From Gamarada debralockiae (taxonomy: Eukaryota; Ascomycota; Leotiomycetes; Helotiales; Hyphodiscaceae): 40,517 nucleotides of DNA. Where the stretch lies: NCBI GenBank assembly GCA_002803225.1, contig NXFV01000386.1, positions 1 to 40,517 of the forward strand, read 5' to 3'. The notes under the pieces were generated by a model, which worked only from the letters and a program-made list of their open reading frames with translations, did not search any database and was not told the DNA's origin. Shown here in pieces: positions 10,285-21,307 of this stretch (its first letter is position 1; each line of letters starts with the position of its first letter). A program made the translations under genes and the position numbers.

Positions 10285-10455
10285 TGGAAGGACCCTCAAC
10301 TCGATGGCTCTTTCCCTCTTCCTCTTTCTTTCCGCAAGGTTCTTTGGTTGCGCATTCCTTGTTCTTTGTGTAACCCGAGTTTATCTTCCCTTCAATTATT
10401 TTTATTCTACAAGGCCAATTTCCCAACCACCCACAAGCAGCTCCATCAAATCAGT

Positions 10456-11469
10456 ATGGCAAGCAATGGAAAGGGCAAAAGCACAGCAGTCACGAAGGAC
10501 TACGGCAAGAGAACTGTGATTGTCACTGGATCTTCACGAGGAATGCAAGTTGTATCCCAATCCCCACCTCAACTCCCTATCTTCTAACAGAGTCTGCAGT
10601 GGGAAGGCCATTGCCATCCGGTTAGCAGAGGACGGTTTCGATGTCTGCGTGAACGACGTTGCAGCCAATCAGGCTGGTATCGATGAGGTGAGTCTCGGTC
10701 TCGGTTCTAATATTAGATCGAAAAATAGAAGCTCACCACAATCGTCCCCCTAGACAACCAAAGAAATCAAAGCCCTCGGTCGCGAGTCCTACGGCCATGT
10801 AGCAGACGTATCCAAGCTCTCCGAAGTCGAAGGCCTCATCGAAGCCGCCGTCAAGAATCTCGGTCCTCTCAACGTCATGATTGCGAATGCGGGCATAGCC
10901 CAAGTCAAAGCTTTACTCGATTTGTCCGAAGAGGACGTCAGGCGCATGTTTGAGGTCAATGTATTTGGAGTTTTCAATTGCTACAGTGCAGCTGCGAAAC
11001 AAATGATCAAGCAAGGTGGAGGTGGAAAGATTGTCGGCTGTGCGAGGTTTGTCCTACCTTTCTTATGGCGGATCATGCGAACGGAGAAGATTGCTGATGA
11101 TGTGCCAATAGTATCGTTGCATTTAAACCCTTCGCCATGCTCTCCCATTACTCGGCATCTAAGTTTGCGGTTCGTGGTTTCACTCAGGCGTTTGCGATGG
11201 AGATGGCAGAACACAAGATTACTGTCAATGGATATGCTCCGGGTATTGTTGGAACAGCAATGTGGGACCTGATCGATGAGGAATTGGGCAAGAAGACTGG
11301 CGCAAAGAAGGGTGATACAATCAAGAAGTACAGTGAGGATTTGATTGCGTTGGGAAGGACAAGTGTCCCTGAGGATGTTGCGAAGTGCGTGAGTTATTTG
11401 GCTTCGCCTGATAGTGACTACATGACGGGCCAAACACTGGTGATTGACGGCGGTATTATTTTCAACTAG
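10456..11469 (+). CDS. Short-chain dehydrogenase, acetoin/diacetyl-reductase-like
   Basis: Four exons: 10456-10544, 10600-10687, 10754-11046 and 11112-11469, giving 275 aa. Introns are 55, 66 and 65 nt. The first is a GC-AG intron (AT|GCAAGT), and splicing it restores the Rossmann motif TGSSRGIG at residues 24-31. Other motifs are NAGIA (104-108) and the catalytic set Asn128, Ser157, Tyr170, Lys174 (YSASK). Known family role: NAD(P)H-dependent interconversion of carbonyls and alcohols in the cytosol. The C-terminal half (GIVGTAMWDLIDEELG, SPDSDYMTGQ, DGGIIFN) closely follows bacterial and fungal acetoin (diacetyl) reductase/2,3-butanediol dehydrogenase, so that substrate class is inferred. 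The gene appears intact and stands alone between repeat-rich stretches. Confidence 0.92.
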
Positions 11470-12076
11470 GTAGCCAGAAGATGGGTTGGATTTTGCTCGG
11501 TGTCCAACAATTGGTACGCGTCTTAATTGTCTTTGCTCCATTATTTTGAGCTGGTGTGGACCAAGGAAACTTCAAGGATGGTAGCGGTCCAGTCACTTAA
11601 TCATTCCTATTTGGACAAACAGGTTGCAATCTTGAGAGCAAGCCATTAGAGATTAGCCAGATATGCAGTAAGTACCTCATCAAGGTCCTTCTTTATTTCC
11701 TGCCTTTTGTGTTGGTCTCATTCAACATACACTTCTCTTATCCTGCTACATCTGAGGCCTCCGGAATCTAACAAAGGCAGATCTGGTCCATTCCTTACAG
11801 GAATAAAGGAGGTCACAATCTCCTTTACCACCATATGCTATTTCTCGAATAATTACTCGGAATTCTTTGCTAGTTAGGGGGTTTGATCGTGGGGTTGCTC
11901 GTCACATCCGAAGGGATGCTTCGGTCGCAATTCCCTGGCCCATCACTTTAAAACTGAAGCACTTCGTATTCGGAAGATGACTTTTAATGCAATTAAAACA
12001 ATTGTTTGGCCCCGTGATAGTTGAATCATCAAAAGCAGTCTACAATAAAATGATGCGGTGATTTTCAATCTTGGCG
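11470..12076. other. Intergenic
   Basis: Contains the SDR 3' UTR and unassigned sequence. No open frame of note on either strand. Confidence 0.5.
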
Positions 12077-12650
12077 TGTTACGGGCCGGCCCAGGCCCAA
12101 CGAGCAGGATCGTGCAGAACATCTAGTCAAGGAAAAAGGGACGTACATAGGAATTGCTCTATTAATTGGCACATAAGATAATAGCAGTTTGATAAGATAC
12201 TAGATAAGATTAGTTCCAATTAAAGCTATACTACCAATTTATGTAAGATATTCTCTTAATTAACACGCTAACACCGTATTAAACCCCTTAATTTGTTGTT
12301 ATTTTTTTATAGGAGCCTAGACCCTGAAGGGACAGTCTAGGTTACAGGGACCTTGGAGACCCTGAAAGATTCGGAGATGCTTATGCACAGTCAACTGTAC
12401 AATCAGTGTGCAATCAGCTGCTAGTACAGCTACTATGTGAAGCTAGTAGCTAGGAGCAAAGTATAAATAAGGCTTGCTGACCCTATGTGAAAAGGCAAGC
12501 TTGAGTTCTCGAAATCAAGTACACTAGTACTTAGGTACCTTTATCTGAGTACTATAATTCAACCACTACTTTCAACAGTTCACGGAACTGCTACTTCTCT
12601 GATATATTGTGATCCCTCCTGTTGCCCTCCAGCTACCTGTAGCTGTTACA
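12077..12650 (+). mobile_element. LTR-like element, about 574 bp
   Basis: Begins TGTTACGGGCCGGCCC and ends ACCTGTAGCTGTTACA, i.e. TG...CA ends. It contains a promoter-like TATAAATA at 12462-12469 followed by a leader-like stretch, as in retrotransposon LTRs. No 5-bp target duplication is found (TGGCG before, CAAAT after), so this may be one LTR of a larger decayed element rather than a solo LTR. The AT-rich DNA that follows would then be its internal region. Confidence 0.6.
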
Positions 12651-13459
12651 CAAATGTACTATTATACTAGGTTAGTTGCTTTCTTTAATTATACTAAAGA
12701 TCTAGTATAAACGAAAGTATTTAAAGTGTTTTAAATAATTAAAGCCGTTAAAGAAATTAATTTTATATTAAAATCTATAATATTATAAGTTATAAAACGA
12801 AAATTAGAAAAGAAATGAGGAGAAAGGGAGTAAATCCTAAGTTTTATTACTAAGGAATCGATAAAGAATCGATTAATCTAATTCATACTAATACTAATTA
12901 ATAATCGATAAGAATCAATACCGGAGGAATCATTAGCAAGCCTGGATGAGGATGAAGAGGATAAAGAGAGTGATGGAGAGGGTGAAGAATACGATAGAGA
13001 AAAATCCATCCCTGACACAGCAGCTAAGCAGCCACCGCTGCGCTGCCTTTCGACTTCAAACACGTATTTAGACCTCTTTTCCGTCCCGAATCTCCAAATA
13101 TCTATGTTCGGTGCCATTTCCATGTCCGGGATAAATTGGCAACCTCACAATGTCTCCACTTGTCGCCTGGATTTAGTTCGTTCAAGCTTCGCTAAGTTTT
13201 ATAACCAGGTATGTCGACCTCACGCGTTTGTTCATGATATATTCAATTTGCTTTGAGGGGTCCGACAATAAACTTCTAAGATAAAATAATCAACCGTTAA
13301 TCTCTTGCCGTCTTTCCACTTCGCTCTCCCAAGCCCTACATGAATATTCACTCACATCTGCCCGGCCCCCATAACTCCCGACTGCACGTCATACTTTACT
13401 TGCAGTCAAATTATTTGAGTCCATGGGATTAAAGGCTGCCAATTGCATGGTTAGATTGA
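12651..13459. other. AT-rich DNA, possibly decayed retrotransposon interior
   Basis: 12660-12900 is very AT-rich with many TTAA and TATAA runs, as RIP leaves behind. 12910-13000 is purine-rich (GAGGATGAAGAG-like), which in minus frame gives a Ser-rich run in the open frame 13123-12878. No gene can be supported. Confidence 0.45.
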
Positions 13460-13771
13460 GAAGACTGTGAAACTCCACTATCGTGGGCTGCAGCGAAGAA
13501 GGGGGATTGGTGGATAGCAAATACAAAATACAGAGCAGTCTTGGAACTGCTGCTCACCAACAGTGGTGTTAATGTGAACGTCAAGGACGCTAACGGTCAG
13601 ACACCGCTGTTGTGGGCAGCCGGAGAAGGGCATGGCACAAACGTGAAGCTGTTACTTGGGATAAAGGGCATTGACCCGGACTCTAAGAATAATCTTGGTC
13701 AAACGCCATTATGGTGGGCAGAGAAGAACGGCTACGAGAGTGCGATAAAGGTGCTCACTGCCAATACTTAA
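13460..13771 (+). pseudogene. Ankyrin-repeat fragment
   Basis: An open frame from just after a TGA at 13457 to the stop at 13769 encodes about three ankyrin repeats. TPLSWAA is followed by VNVKDANGQTPLLWAAGEGH and DPDSKNNLGQTPLWWAEKNG, each with the repeat hallmark of a turn, then GQTPLxWA. The typical partner is a longer protein, often a NACHT-ankyrin protein in fungi, and nothing of that survives upstream. An internal Met at 13541 could start a 76-aa peptide, but the frame continues in register upstream of it, so I read this as a truncated relic. Confidence 0.75.
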
Positions 13772-14672
13772 TTCTGATGAAGAAGGTAGCGAATATAGAG
13801 ATGGCGAATAGGAATAGAATGGTTGCAACAGATTTTACTGAAGAATCCGGGCGCAAGGACGAGGAGAGACATGGACGGGTTCCGAGAATAGTGTTATCAA
13901 AGTTCGTCAAGGCACCAATAGCTTCTCATGGCACAATGGGATTAACAGATACAATTGGGCTGTTGGAAAAGGACAGATAATCAGTCCTCCTGGTTAAAGT
14001 GATGGTTGCTGAATCACATCACATCAGGACACTTCATCAGTGTTACGTGTCCTTTGTGAATTAGGGCGATTCCTGTCTATAAGTAAAGGCTCCTGTACCT
14101 ACTCTACTCAGTAGTATCTTCGCATCTCAAGAACCCTACTACTTTTCTCCCGATTCATCCATTCTCGTCCATCACGTGACCAGGTTACAGATGGGCCAAC
14201 TGAATGCTGGGCAAAGATGCCAGGTCCAGAAGCTGAAGGTGACGGAAGATTATTAGAAATTTCCCGTGAAGGTATTAGGCTTAGGGCTGTGTATAAACCC
14301 TGGAGATAGAGCTGGAGGTAGAGATCTTGAATATTGCTCGTACCCAACCCTAAGTTTCCACCGATTTTTAGTGTTTGCCAAAACTTGATTGAAAACAGAT
14401 ACCATTGCACGAGTTCCTCTCTGTCTTGGTATGATTTGGCTGTTGGGCAACAGTACTTCTTCCAAGAAAAGTACTCTAGGTTCTACGCTCGATTTTTCTT
14501 CGCTCCTCGGACTAAAATGAAAGCCCTAGATTGCCCTGTAATCGTGGTCGTCGTGGTGTGACAAGGCAGCAAGGCATGTTGAGGTCCTATACGACGATAT
14601 TCAAATGCCGAAGCTATGCAATATGAAGTAAGAATCCAATCTTGCGAGGCTATTTACATCGATACTCTAAGA
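13772..14672. other. Gene-free stretch
   Basis: Open frames at 13711-13980 (plus) and 14108-14465 (minus) show no family resemblance. The end of this stretch is the 3' flank of the methyltransferase gene. Confidence 0.45.
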
Positions 14673-15898
14673 TCAGGATTCGAGGGACGTGCTAACAGGT
14701 TTCCGCCCATATACAAAGTGAAAAGCAATATGCAAATGGTTCTTTCTGTTGCGCAAATCACTCCTGATCTTTGCCATTAGGACTTGAGTTTCTTCATGGC
14801 TCCACTTTAAGATACGGGTCAAGGGAGCTAGGGTGAAAGCCTCAACACTATCACACATCTGTTCGAGTTGATATAATCCCAATATCTTGAGCCTTCGATC
14901 CAGTGGCCAGGGCCCAATTGGAACCTGCTCCGCATCAGCACTTGCATCTAGATGATATAGCATTGGTGAGTATGGGAAAGATAAACCTTGTATACATCTT
15001 CACGCACACCCTCAAACCCAGCATCAATGAAGCGTTGCTTGACAGTATCAGCCATGTTAAGTTTCTTGCCGAATTTAACTGTGGCCTCGTCCACAAGCTG
15101 CTGCCACTGAAGTACAGCAGGTGCATTCAGTAACTCTGGGTCATCGTCGGACTTAACCCACGCCTCATACTCCTGCATTTCTAGCCAGCCCCCGGGTTTC
15201 AGATGCTGATAGATCTGGCGATATAGACGGTCCCAATCCCTAATCGATCCGCAGAGGCCTCTGCCATGAATAAAGTCAAAAGCTTCCTCTGGTTGATATA
15301 TCCATTCCTTTTCGATGTCGTCGACGATAAATTTGCAGTTTGCCGGCACCCACGTGGGCTGGATGGGACTGAGATCATTCCCAATCACCAATGCGCTGGG
15401 ATATTCATCGGCGAAGTCAATAGCCCATATACCAGTTCCTGTACCTATATCGAGGACACGCTGCGGATTTGGTGGGATAGGCGCACGGATGACCGGACCG
15501 CCGATTGTTAGTCGGAATATATGGTGGTGCAGATCCAAGCGATCCTGCTCTCGTTCGTCATTAGGAAGAAGATACTCGCCTTCGCGAAGGGCATGGTAGC
15601 GTCGGCCATTCTCATATTGGTAGTTTCGAATTGACGATGTGATGGAAGTACTCGTGGTTGAGGCGTTGGCTCCTAGTGCTGAGTCTACGTCACTGAGGTC
15701 TAATTCTTCCTCATTTGGCTGTGCTGAGTTTAGCGCTGTGTTCCTGAGACGTAGCAACGGGGCATGGGGGGGTTTTACGTCGATCTGCAACAGTGCTGTA
15801 GGATTAGGCTCCGGAAGTTGTGCGATGCCTTCTTGCATGGTAGCCGACAGGTTATCCCTAGTATCAACAGCAGGCGCGGTGGGTTGCGTTTCAGACAT
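14673..15898 (-). CDS. LaeA-like SAM-dependent methyltransferase
   Basis: Two exons on the complement, 15898-14987 and 14924-14673, joined over a 62-nt intron (AAG|GTTTAT...GAGCAG|GTTCC), give 387 aa. I start at ATG 15898; the frame stays open a little further upstream without another ATG. Residues 1-90 are a disordered, acidic lead. The class I methyltransferase domain follows, with motif I VLDIGTGTGIWAIDFA (148-163), the GNDLSPIQP strand and LKPGGWLEMQE (233-243). The C-terminal part, with PIGPWPLDRR straight after the splice and ending VYGRKP plus a short tail, is typical of fungal LaeA-like proteins. Known role: the family includes LaeA, a global regulator of secondary metabolism, and many uncharacterised relatives. 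This is a relative, not LaeA itself as far as I can tell. It is divergent from the P450 461 bp away. Confidence 0.93.
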
Positions 15899-16359
15899 AT
15901 CTTTGTTTTCGTGTGTGCTTGGCAAATTCTGCAGAACTCTCCAGGCTTACGGGAGATCAGGACTTTATTCGCAAGCTTCAACTCAAAAAAGACAGTTCTG
16001 CATAATGCATCGGGTATCGAACCCGGATGGGGAACTAGGCTTGTTCTGCGCGACGAACGATGCTACCTGAATAGCGTCTTGGAGCCGGGCCGAACGACAG
16101 TAGTAGTGTCTTGGTGGGCCATACCTAATCAAATACTCCGATTAATGGCGCCCACACTCGGCCTTTGAATGAAAAGACGTTAGACTGAGCCACATGAAAT
16201 TCAGGGATTTTGAGCCAATTACAAAGCTGTGCCTGGTATTAGTCTGAGAGTTCGTGGTCCAATGCGTCCAACCTCTTCCACCTTTGATCATCCCGTATCT
16301 CTATCCGACTCGAGCTTTCATCTCTTGTTAGGCGTGCAGATCACATACTACAAGCAACC
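15899..16359. promoter_or_regulatory. Shared divergent promoter region of methyltransferase and P450
   Basis: 461 bp separate the two start codons, so both promoters must lie here or overlap. A CT-rich tract before the P450 start (about 16280-16330) fits a transcription start region. A tRNA-like T-arm box near 16010 on the minus strand was examined and rejected. Confidence 0.55.
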
Positions 16360-18149
16360 ATGGACTATCTCTACTTCGCAAGACCGTCCACCGGAGTTCT
16401 GATCGCTTTGTTTCTTATCTGGATCTCATATCTCGTTGGCCTTGCAACCTTTCGCCTATACTTCAGCCCAATCGCCAAATTCCCGGGCCCAAAACTTGCG
16501 GCGCTCACAAAGTGGTACGAATTCTACTATGACGTCGTCTTGCAAGGCCAATTTACCTTTCAGATCCAGGAAATGCATAAGAAGTACGGTACGGGAAGGC
16601 AGATATCTCCATCTCATAATTCTATCTAATTGATTCGTCAAGGTCCAATCGTCCGTATAACCCCATTTGAAGTCCACGTCGAAGACAGCGACTATTGGGA
16701 TGAGCTCTACTCCCGTTCTGCTCGATATGACAGATACGAGTGGATGTCAGGGAGATTTGGCGCTAATACAATGACATTTACGACTGCAAAAAGTGATCTC
16801 CATGCCATCCGGCGAGCTCCACTCAATCCAATGTTCTCCAAACGGAGCATTGCCAAGTTCGAACCCGTCATTCAAGAGAAGATTGAACTTATGTGTAGGA
16901 GCATCTCAGGCTTCAAGGAGACTGGTGGGGCACTCGTTCTTAGCAATGCCTTTAATGCTTATGCTGGTGATGTGATCACTGAATACTGTTTTGGGTTCTG
17001 CTATGATCATCTAGAGTCACCTGGGTTCAGTGAGAATTTCCACCGGGCTTTCATGGCTGTGAGCGCGTTTGGGCATCTTGCGCTCCAGTTTCCGATGATG
17101 CATCCGGTGAGTTGTGGGATTCTCTGTAGAGTATCTTGCACAAACAACATCCGAGGATTGACTTCATATAGATCATGAACGCATTTCCCGACTCGATAAC
17201 TGAGAAAATTACCCCTGACTTGCACATGATATTAGTACTACAAAAGGTGCCTCATTATGCAAGAAACCATCTCTTTCCCCTTGGCTGATCAAACCTAAAG
17301 GACCTACGAATCAAGATTGCAAAAATCATTAGCGGCGAAGACCAATCGCACACCAAATCCCAGCACCCAACAATCTTCCACGAACTTCTCGAAAGCAATC
17401 TTCCACCACAGGAGAAATCCATAGACCGTCTCGGCGACGAAGCTCAGCTGATGATCGGAGCCGGGCTGGAGACCACCGCCTGGGCCCTAACGACCACATC
17501 CTTCCATTTGATCAGCAATCCTTCCATTCTAGCCAAACTACGCTCCGAGCTCGAGGCCGCAATTCCCGATCCTACAGCCAAGCTAGACTCGCTCTTTCTA
17601 GAAAAACTGCCCTATCTGAGCGCCTGTATCCAGGAAGGCATCCGGCTCTCCTACGGCGTGTCATCACGGAATCCCCGCATCTCCCCCGATAAGCCAACCA
17701 AGTATAAGGACTGGGTAATCCCAGTTGGCACACCTGTCTCTATGACTATCATCGATGTCCATCATGATGAACACATCTACCTGAACTCTCGCTCGTTTAT
17801 CCCGGAACGATGGCTAGGAAATCCGAAAACCGAAAATGGCGCGAATCTCAATCGCTACTTCGTTGCATTTGGTAAGGGTGCTAGGTCTTGTCTGGGTATT
17901 AAGTATGTCCTTGTACCCCGTACTCGTGGAGCCAGAGTTCGAATAGAAGAATGAGTGCTGATTTTGTGGTTTTCTAGCTTGGCTCATGCGGAGCTGTACC
18001 TTGCCATCGCCAGTGTCTTCCGTCGCTTTACCTTCGAGCTTTATGATACTGATTTCTCAGATATTGAGCTCAAGCATGATTTCTTCCTGCCGTCCCCGAA
18101 GTTGGATTCTAAGGGGTTGAGGGTTAAAGTGACTTCTGTTGCTGCATGA
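16360..18149 (+). CDS. Microsomal cytochrome P450 monooxygenase
   Basis: Five exons, 16360-16588, 16643-17106, 17172-17246, 17301-17902 and 17978-18149, give 513 aa, a normal length. Introns are 54, 65, 54 and 75 nt. An N-terminal membrane anchor (about 11-35) is followed by the Pro hinge FPGPKL (41-46). I-helix oxygen-binding motif AGLETT is at 310-315, ExxR as EGIR at 368-371, PER at 424-426, and the heme loop FGKGARSCLG at 446-455 with Cys453 as thiolate ligand. All catalytic signatures are intact, so an active ER enzyme is expected. The overall sequence style (KFPGPKLAALTKWYEFYYDV) resembles the trichodiene-oxygenase-like and related fungal secondary-metabolism P450s; the substrate is unknown. 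Divergence from a LaeA-like methyltransferase suggests co-regulation. Confidence 0.95.
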
Positions 18150-18387
18150 GGAAGACTTTGCGAGTTGTAATGAGGAGGCTGATGTACGATCTCTACAGAG
18201 TACACAATGGTGGCTACGAATTGATCAGGCTTTATGAATCGTAATATTTTATTATCGGCAAATGAGCAAACCTCAAGAGCTATGGGCTAGGATCCACCCG
18301 AGTTCCTACTAGTTTTGGGCTGGGACGCGTTGGTCAGGTTCTGCCAAAGACCCCAAATTTGTCCGTGCACCAAAACTATAACTATAT
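18150..18387. other. P450 3' flank
   Basis: Unassigned sequence between the P450 stop and the next repeat, probably containing the P450 3' UTR. Confidence 0.5.
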
Positions 18388-18581
18388 TGTCACGGCACCA
18401 TACAGAGGCCTCAGAAAGGGCATGATGGTATTCGCACCAAGACAAGAGAAAGCTAAGCTAAGGAGAGAAGAAGAACTCTATAAGAACCTTGAGCTTAGAT
18501 ACAGGAGCTTTGCCAAGCCATGCTAGGCAAGCGAGAGAGGTCTGGGAGAGAGCACGTGAGGGCCAGGGCCGGGCCGTCACA
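18388..18581. mobile_element. 194-bp solo-LTR-like element with TATAT target duplication
   Basis: Starts TGTCACGGCACC and ends GGGCCGTCACA. The ends are inverted (TGTCACGGC against TGTGACGGC, 8 of 9). It is flanked by TATAT at 18383-18387 and at 18582-18586. The TG...CA boundary and 5-bp duplication are those of an LTR. The sequence differs from the 155-bp family and from the 12077 LTR apart from a similar GGCCGGGCC-type end. Confidence 0.7.
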
Positions 18582-18638
18582 TATATAGCTCTCTTTATAG
18601 CTTCTCCTTATACTTAAACCTAAGCGAGGGGGGTCGCG

Positions 18639-18791
18639 GTTAGTCGGAATTGCCTAATCTAATATAGCCTATATTTTCTTCTCTTTTATAGTATAAGAGA
18701 GCTCTTCCCTTCCTTTTAATTTCACCTCCCTAGATATTAAGCTAGTTCTAAAAATACTACTATATTTCTGCCCCACATAGCTCAACTAACA
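18639..18791 (-). mobile_element. Diverged copy C of the 155-bp LTR family
   Basis: The complement starts TGTTAGTTGAGCTATG at 18791 and runs in register with copies A and B, sharing GAGCTCTCTTATA, AAAAGAG, AGGCTATA and ATTAGGCAATTCC, to 18639. Most differences from A and B are G-to-A or C-to-T, as RIP would cause. No target-site duplication is visible. Confidence 0.75.
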
Positions 18792-20199
18792 CTTGTATTC
18801 AAAGAGAAAGGCTTAATAAACTTGAGAAAAAACAAAACGTCGTGTTAGGAGGTCCAAGTATTGACTTGGATCACAAAATCGATACCCAGGCTGTGAAAGA
18901 TATGATCGGGCATTTTGATGTAGTCTTATGACTAGAGCATCATTGTGACCAGAATTTGTCCGGGACGAAGGAACAAATTGAGGGGCGATATTATAATAGT
19001 AGGATGCTATTGGCCAAAGCACTAGCTTTGGCAAAAACGCAGTTTCATTGGATAAAGGCTCTTGGTTGGCCAAAAGTCACATGTTTGACTAAAAGTAGTT
19101 CGTGTTTTGGCCAATCTTGATATTGGCAGATGAATTGGAACAGTGCAGCCACTTGCTATGCTCTGTCGATGTTTCTCACAGCCATCAGCAGCAAGCAGCT
19201 CGTTTCTTCTCAAATTTGCTTGGTTTTCGATCATTGAACGGATGAGCATGAAAGAAGTACATTTTAGGATATCCACGGGGGTTTCGTCTTAAGAGAAATA
19301 CTACGATCTCTCTTGAGATTTCGACACAAGGCATAGTACCACAAACCAATTGCGGACGCGACTCAATTTATCTCCATCCAGAATAAGATCGAGAACGCCT
19401 ACCAGACCTCATCAGTTTCTCTGCGAGCCAAAACAATTCACTGGCGATTATATAGCTCTCTTTGTCACAATAAACTCAACAGCGCGTGTCCGTGATCAAC
19501 TTGCCTATATCAGAGTGAAACTCAGCCCAAAGTATCGGATCCCTTAATGAGACCAGCGAAGGAAAATGTCGGGTATCAAATCCCCTGTTCAGTTCAGGAT
19601 GCTAAATTAGTGAGCAGCGGTTTGCAACTGCTGATTTTCAGAGAGCATAAGTGAGGGGCTGAGAATGTTAGCTGTCGGACATGAAACAGGCGAGACCAGA
19701 CATACGAACCATCCCAACACCCTTGGCAGAGTCAGGCAGGGCTGAGCGCCGCCCTTCGGAGTTAGATAAACGAACCTCTCAATTCCACCCTGCGGATGTG
19801 GCTCGGGAGGATCAACCCTCCGCAGAGCCTGCCGCTTATTTTGGAGGTTAAATACGATTAAATTGGCCCAATAGAGCATGCTATTTGCTCTCTTCGCTAC
19901 GAACAGTCATACGCAAAGTCTGGCAGATTTGGAAGGGCTCAGCGGCGCAGTGATGGCTCAGATAGCGCAAAGTTTTCTCAGCTTCGTGTCCGCCCCCAAT
20001 AACTTTGTCTTAATTTATATGTTCACTTCCTTCTTAATCATCCGTTCTCCACCCATTAATCCGGTTGAAAGTTCCAAAGTCCATCAACTTTCTGCTTTGA
20101 AACTAGCCTATCTACCAAAAAAAAAAAATTGCACTAGAATATCGAGATAATACATACAGACGTCGAAAGGCTGCGAATGCGGCTACAAATCAGTCAAAG
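18792..20199. other. Gene-free stretch upstream of the RTA1-like gene
   Basis: Minus-strand frames 18813-19073 and 19022-19276, and plus frames 19350-19547 and 19878-20150, show no recognisable domain. A poly-A run sits near 20119. The last few hundred bases probably hold the RTA1-like promoter. Confidence 0.4.
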
Positions 20200-21307
20200 A
20201 TGACGAAATGCCTCCGTAAGTACTACAAATTCCCATACCATTTCTCCCCGTTTGGGCATACAGCTAATAAGTCACGCCAATAGCCATCGATGACCCCAAA
20301 AACCAGTGGACATTCTGTCCCTCCCTCCCCGCCGCAATTCTCTTCTCGGCACTCTTTGCGTTCACGACGGCAGTGCACATCTTCCAAGCGCACCAACACC
20401 GCAACAACTACTGCTGGACCATCATCATGGGTGCCATCTGGGAAACAGCCTCTTTCGTGATCCGCTGTATCTCCATCCAGAACCCCACATCTCAGGGTGC
20501 TTATGATCCGAGTTTTATTCTCTTCTTGTTGGCGCCATTGTGGATTAATGCTTTCGATTATATGTTGCTGGGCCGCATGGTATATCATTATTTGCCGAAT
20601 AAGAGATTGTTTGGGATTAGGGCAGAGAGGATGACAATGTGTTTTGTGTTGTTGGACTTGACGTGAGTATGACTTGGGATGTTGTGCTGGAGGTTTGTGT
20701 GCTAATATTAAATTAGGTCTTTCATTATTCAGATTGCTGGAGGTCTGATGACCATCAGCCAGAACTTCAATACGTTGCAAAATGGGCTGCATATCTACAC
20801 TGCCGGGGTGGCACTGCAGGAGTTTTTTATCTTCTGTTTCCTCTTCCTCGTCTTCACATTCGAACGAAGACTGTCTAGAGAAGCGGAGAGGGAGAAGGTC
20901 CAGGAATCTAAGAAGTTATTGTTCGTTCTGTTTACATCGCTAGGCTTGATCTCGGTATGTCCATTTTATTTTACCCCATACACCCGGCACTTAAGCTTGT
21001 CCAGACTACACTGACTTATACGTACGTAAAATAGTTCCGTATCCTCTTTCGCATTATAGAATTCTCAGCTGGCGCAGGAACCAAACTGACTCACGAATTC
21101 CGCTCGCATGAAGTCTACCAATACGCCTTTGATGCGACGCCCATGTTCTTTGCGCTAGTGATTATGAACCTCATGCACCCAGGAAAAGTTCTCGCTGGTC
21201 AGGATAGCCGGTTTGCGAAAAAGACAAAGGCAGGGAAGAAGCGGGAGAAAAAGGCCGAAAAGCAAAGCCAGACGAGCAATTCAACTTTGGGGTTGCAGAA
21301 TGTTTGA
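20200..21307 (+). CDS. RTA1-like seven-TM membrane protein
   Basis: Four exons, 20200-20215, 20284-20662, 20717-20954 and 21035-21307, give 301 aa. The first exon is only 16 nt and is inferred from the GTAAGT donor in the correct phase, so the exact N-terminus is less sure than the rest. Seven hydrophobic helices are visible: AILFSALFAFTTAVHIF, WTIIMGAIWETASFVI, ILFLLAPLWINAFDYML, LLDLTSFIIQIAGG, LQEFFIFCFLFLVF, SLGLISFRILFRIIEF and a last one around FFALVIMNLMHPGK. LAPLWINAFDYMLLGR, QIAGG and FRIIEF are RTA1-family landmarks (PF04479; RTA1, RTM1 and RSB1 relatives, linked to lipid translocation and resistance to toxic molecules). The C-terminal tail is Lys-rich and cytosolic. The substrate is unknown. 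Confidence 0.9.

Noticed and set aside
14948..15925. Longer start for the methyltransferase at 15925
   Set aside because: The codon there is TTG, not ATG; the first real ATG is at 15898.
16005..16080. tRNA-like sequence on the minus strand (GGTTCGATACC box and a 4-bp anticodon-like stem)
   Set aside because: The acceptor ends do not pair, the D-arm is missing and the T at position 33 is absent, so it does not fold as a tRNA. A similar partial match near 19570-19620 is even weaker.
20223..20792. 189-aa minus-strand open frame
   Set aside because: It lies opposite the exons of the RTA1-like gene, whose membrane helices and splice sites are clear.
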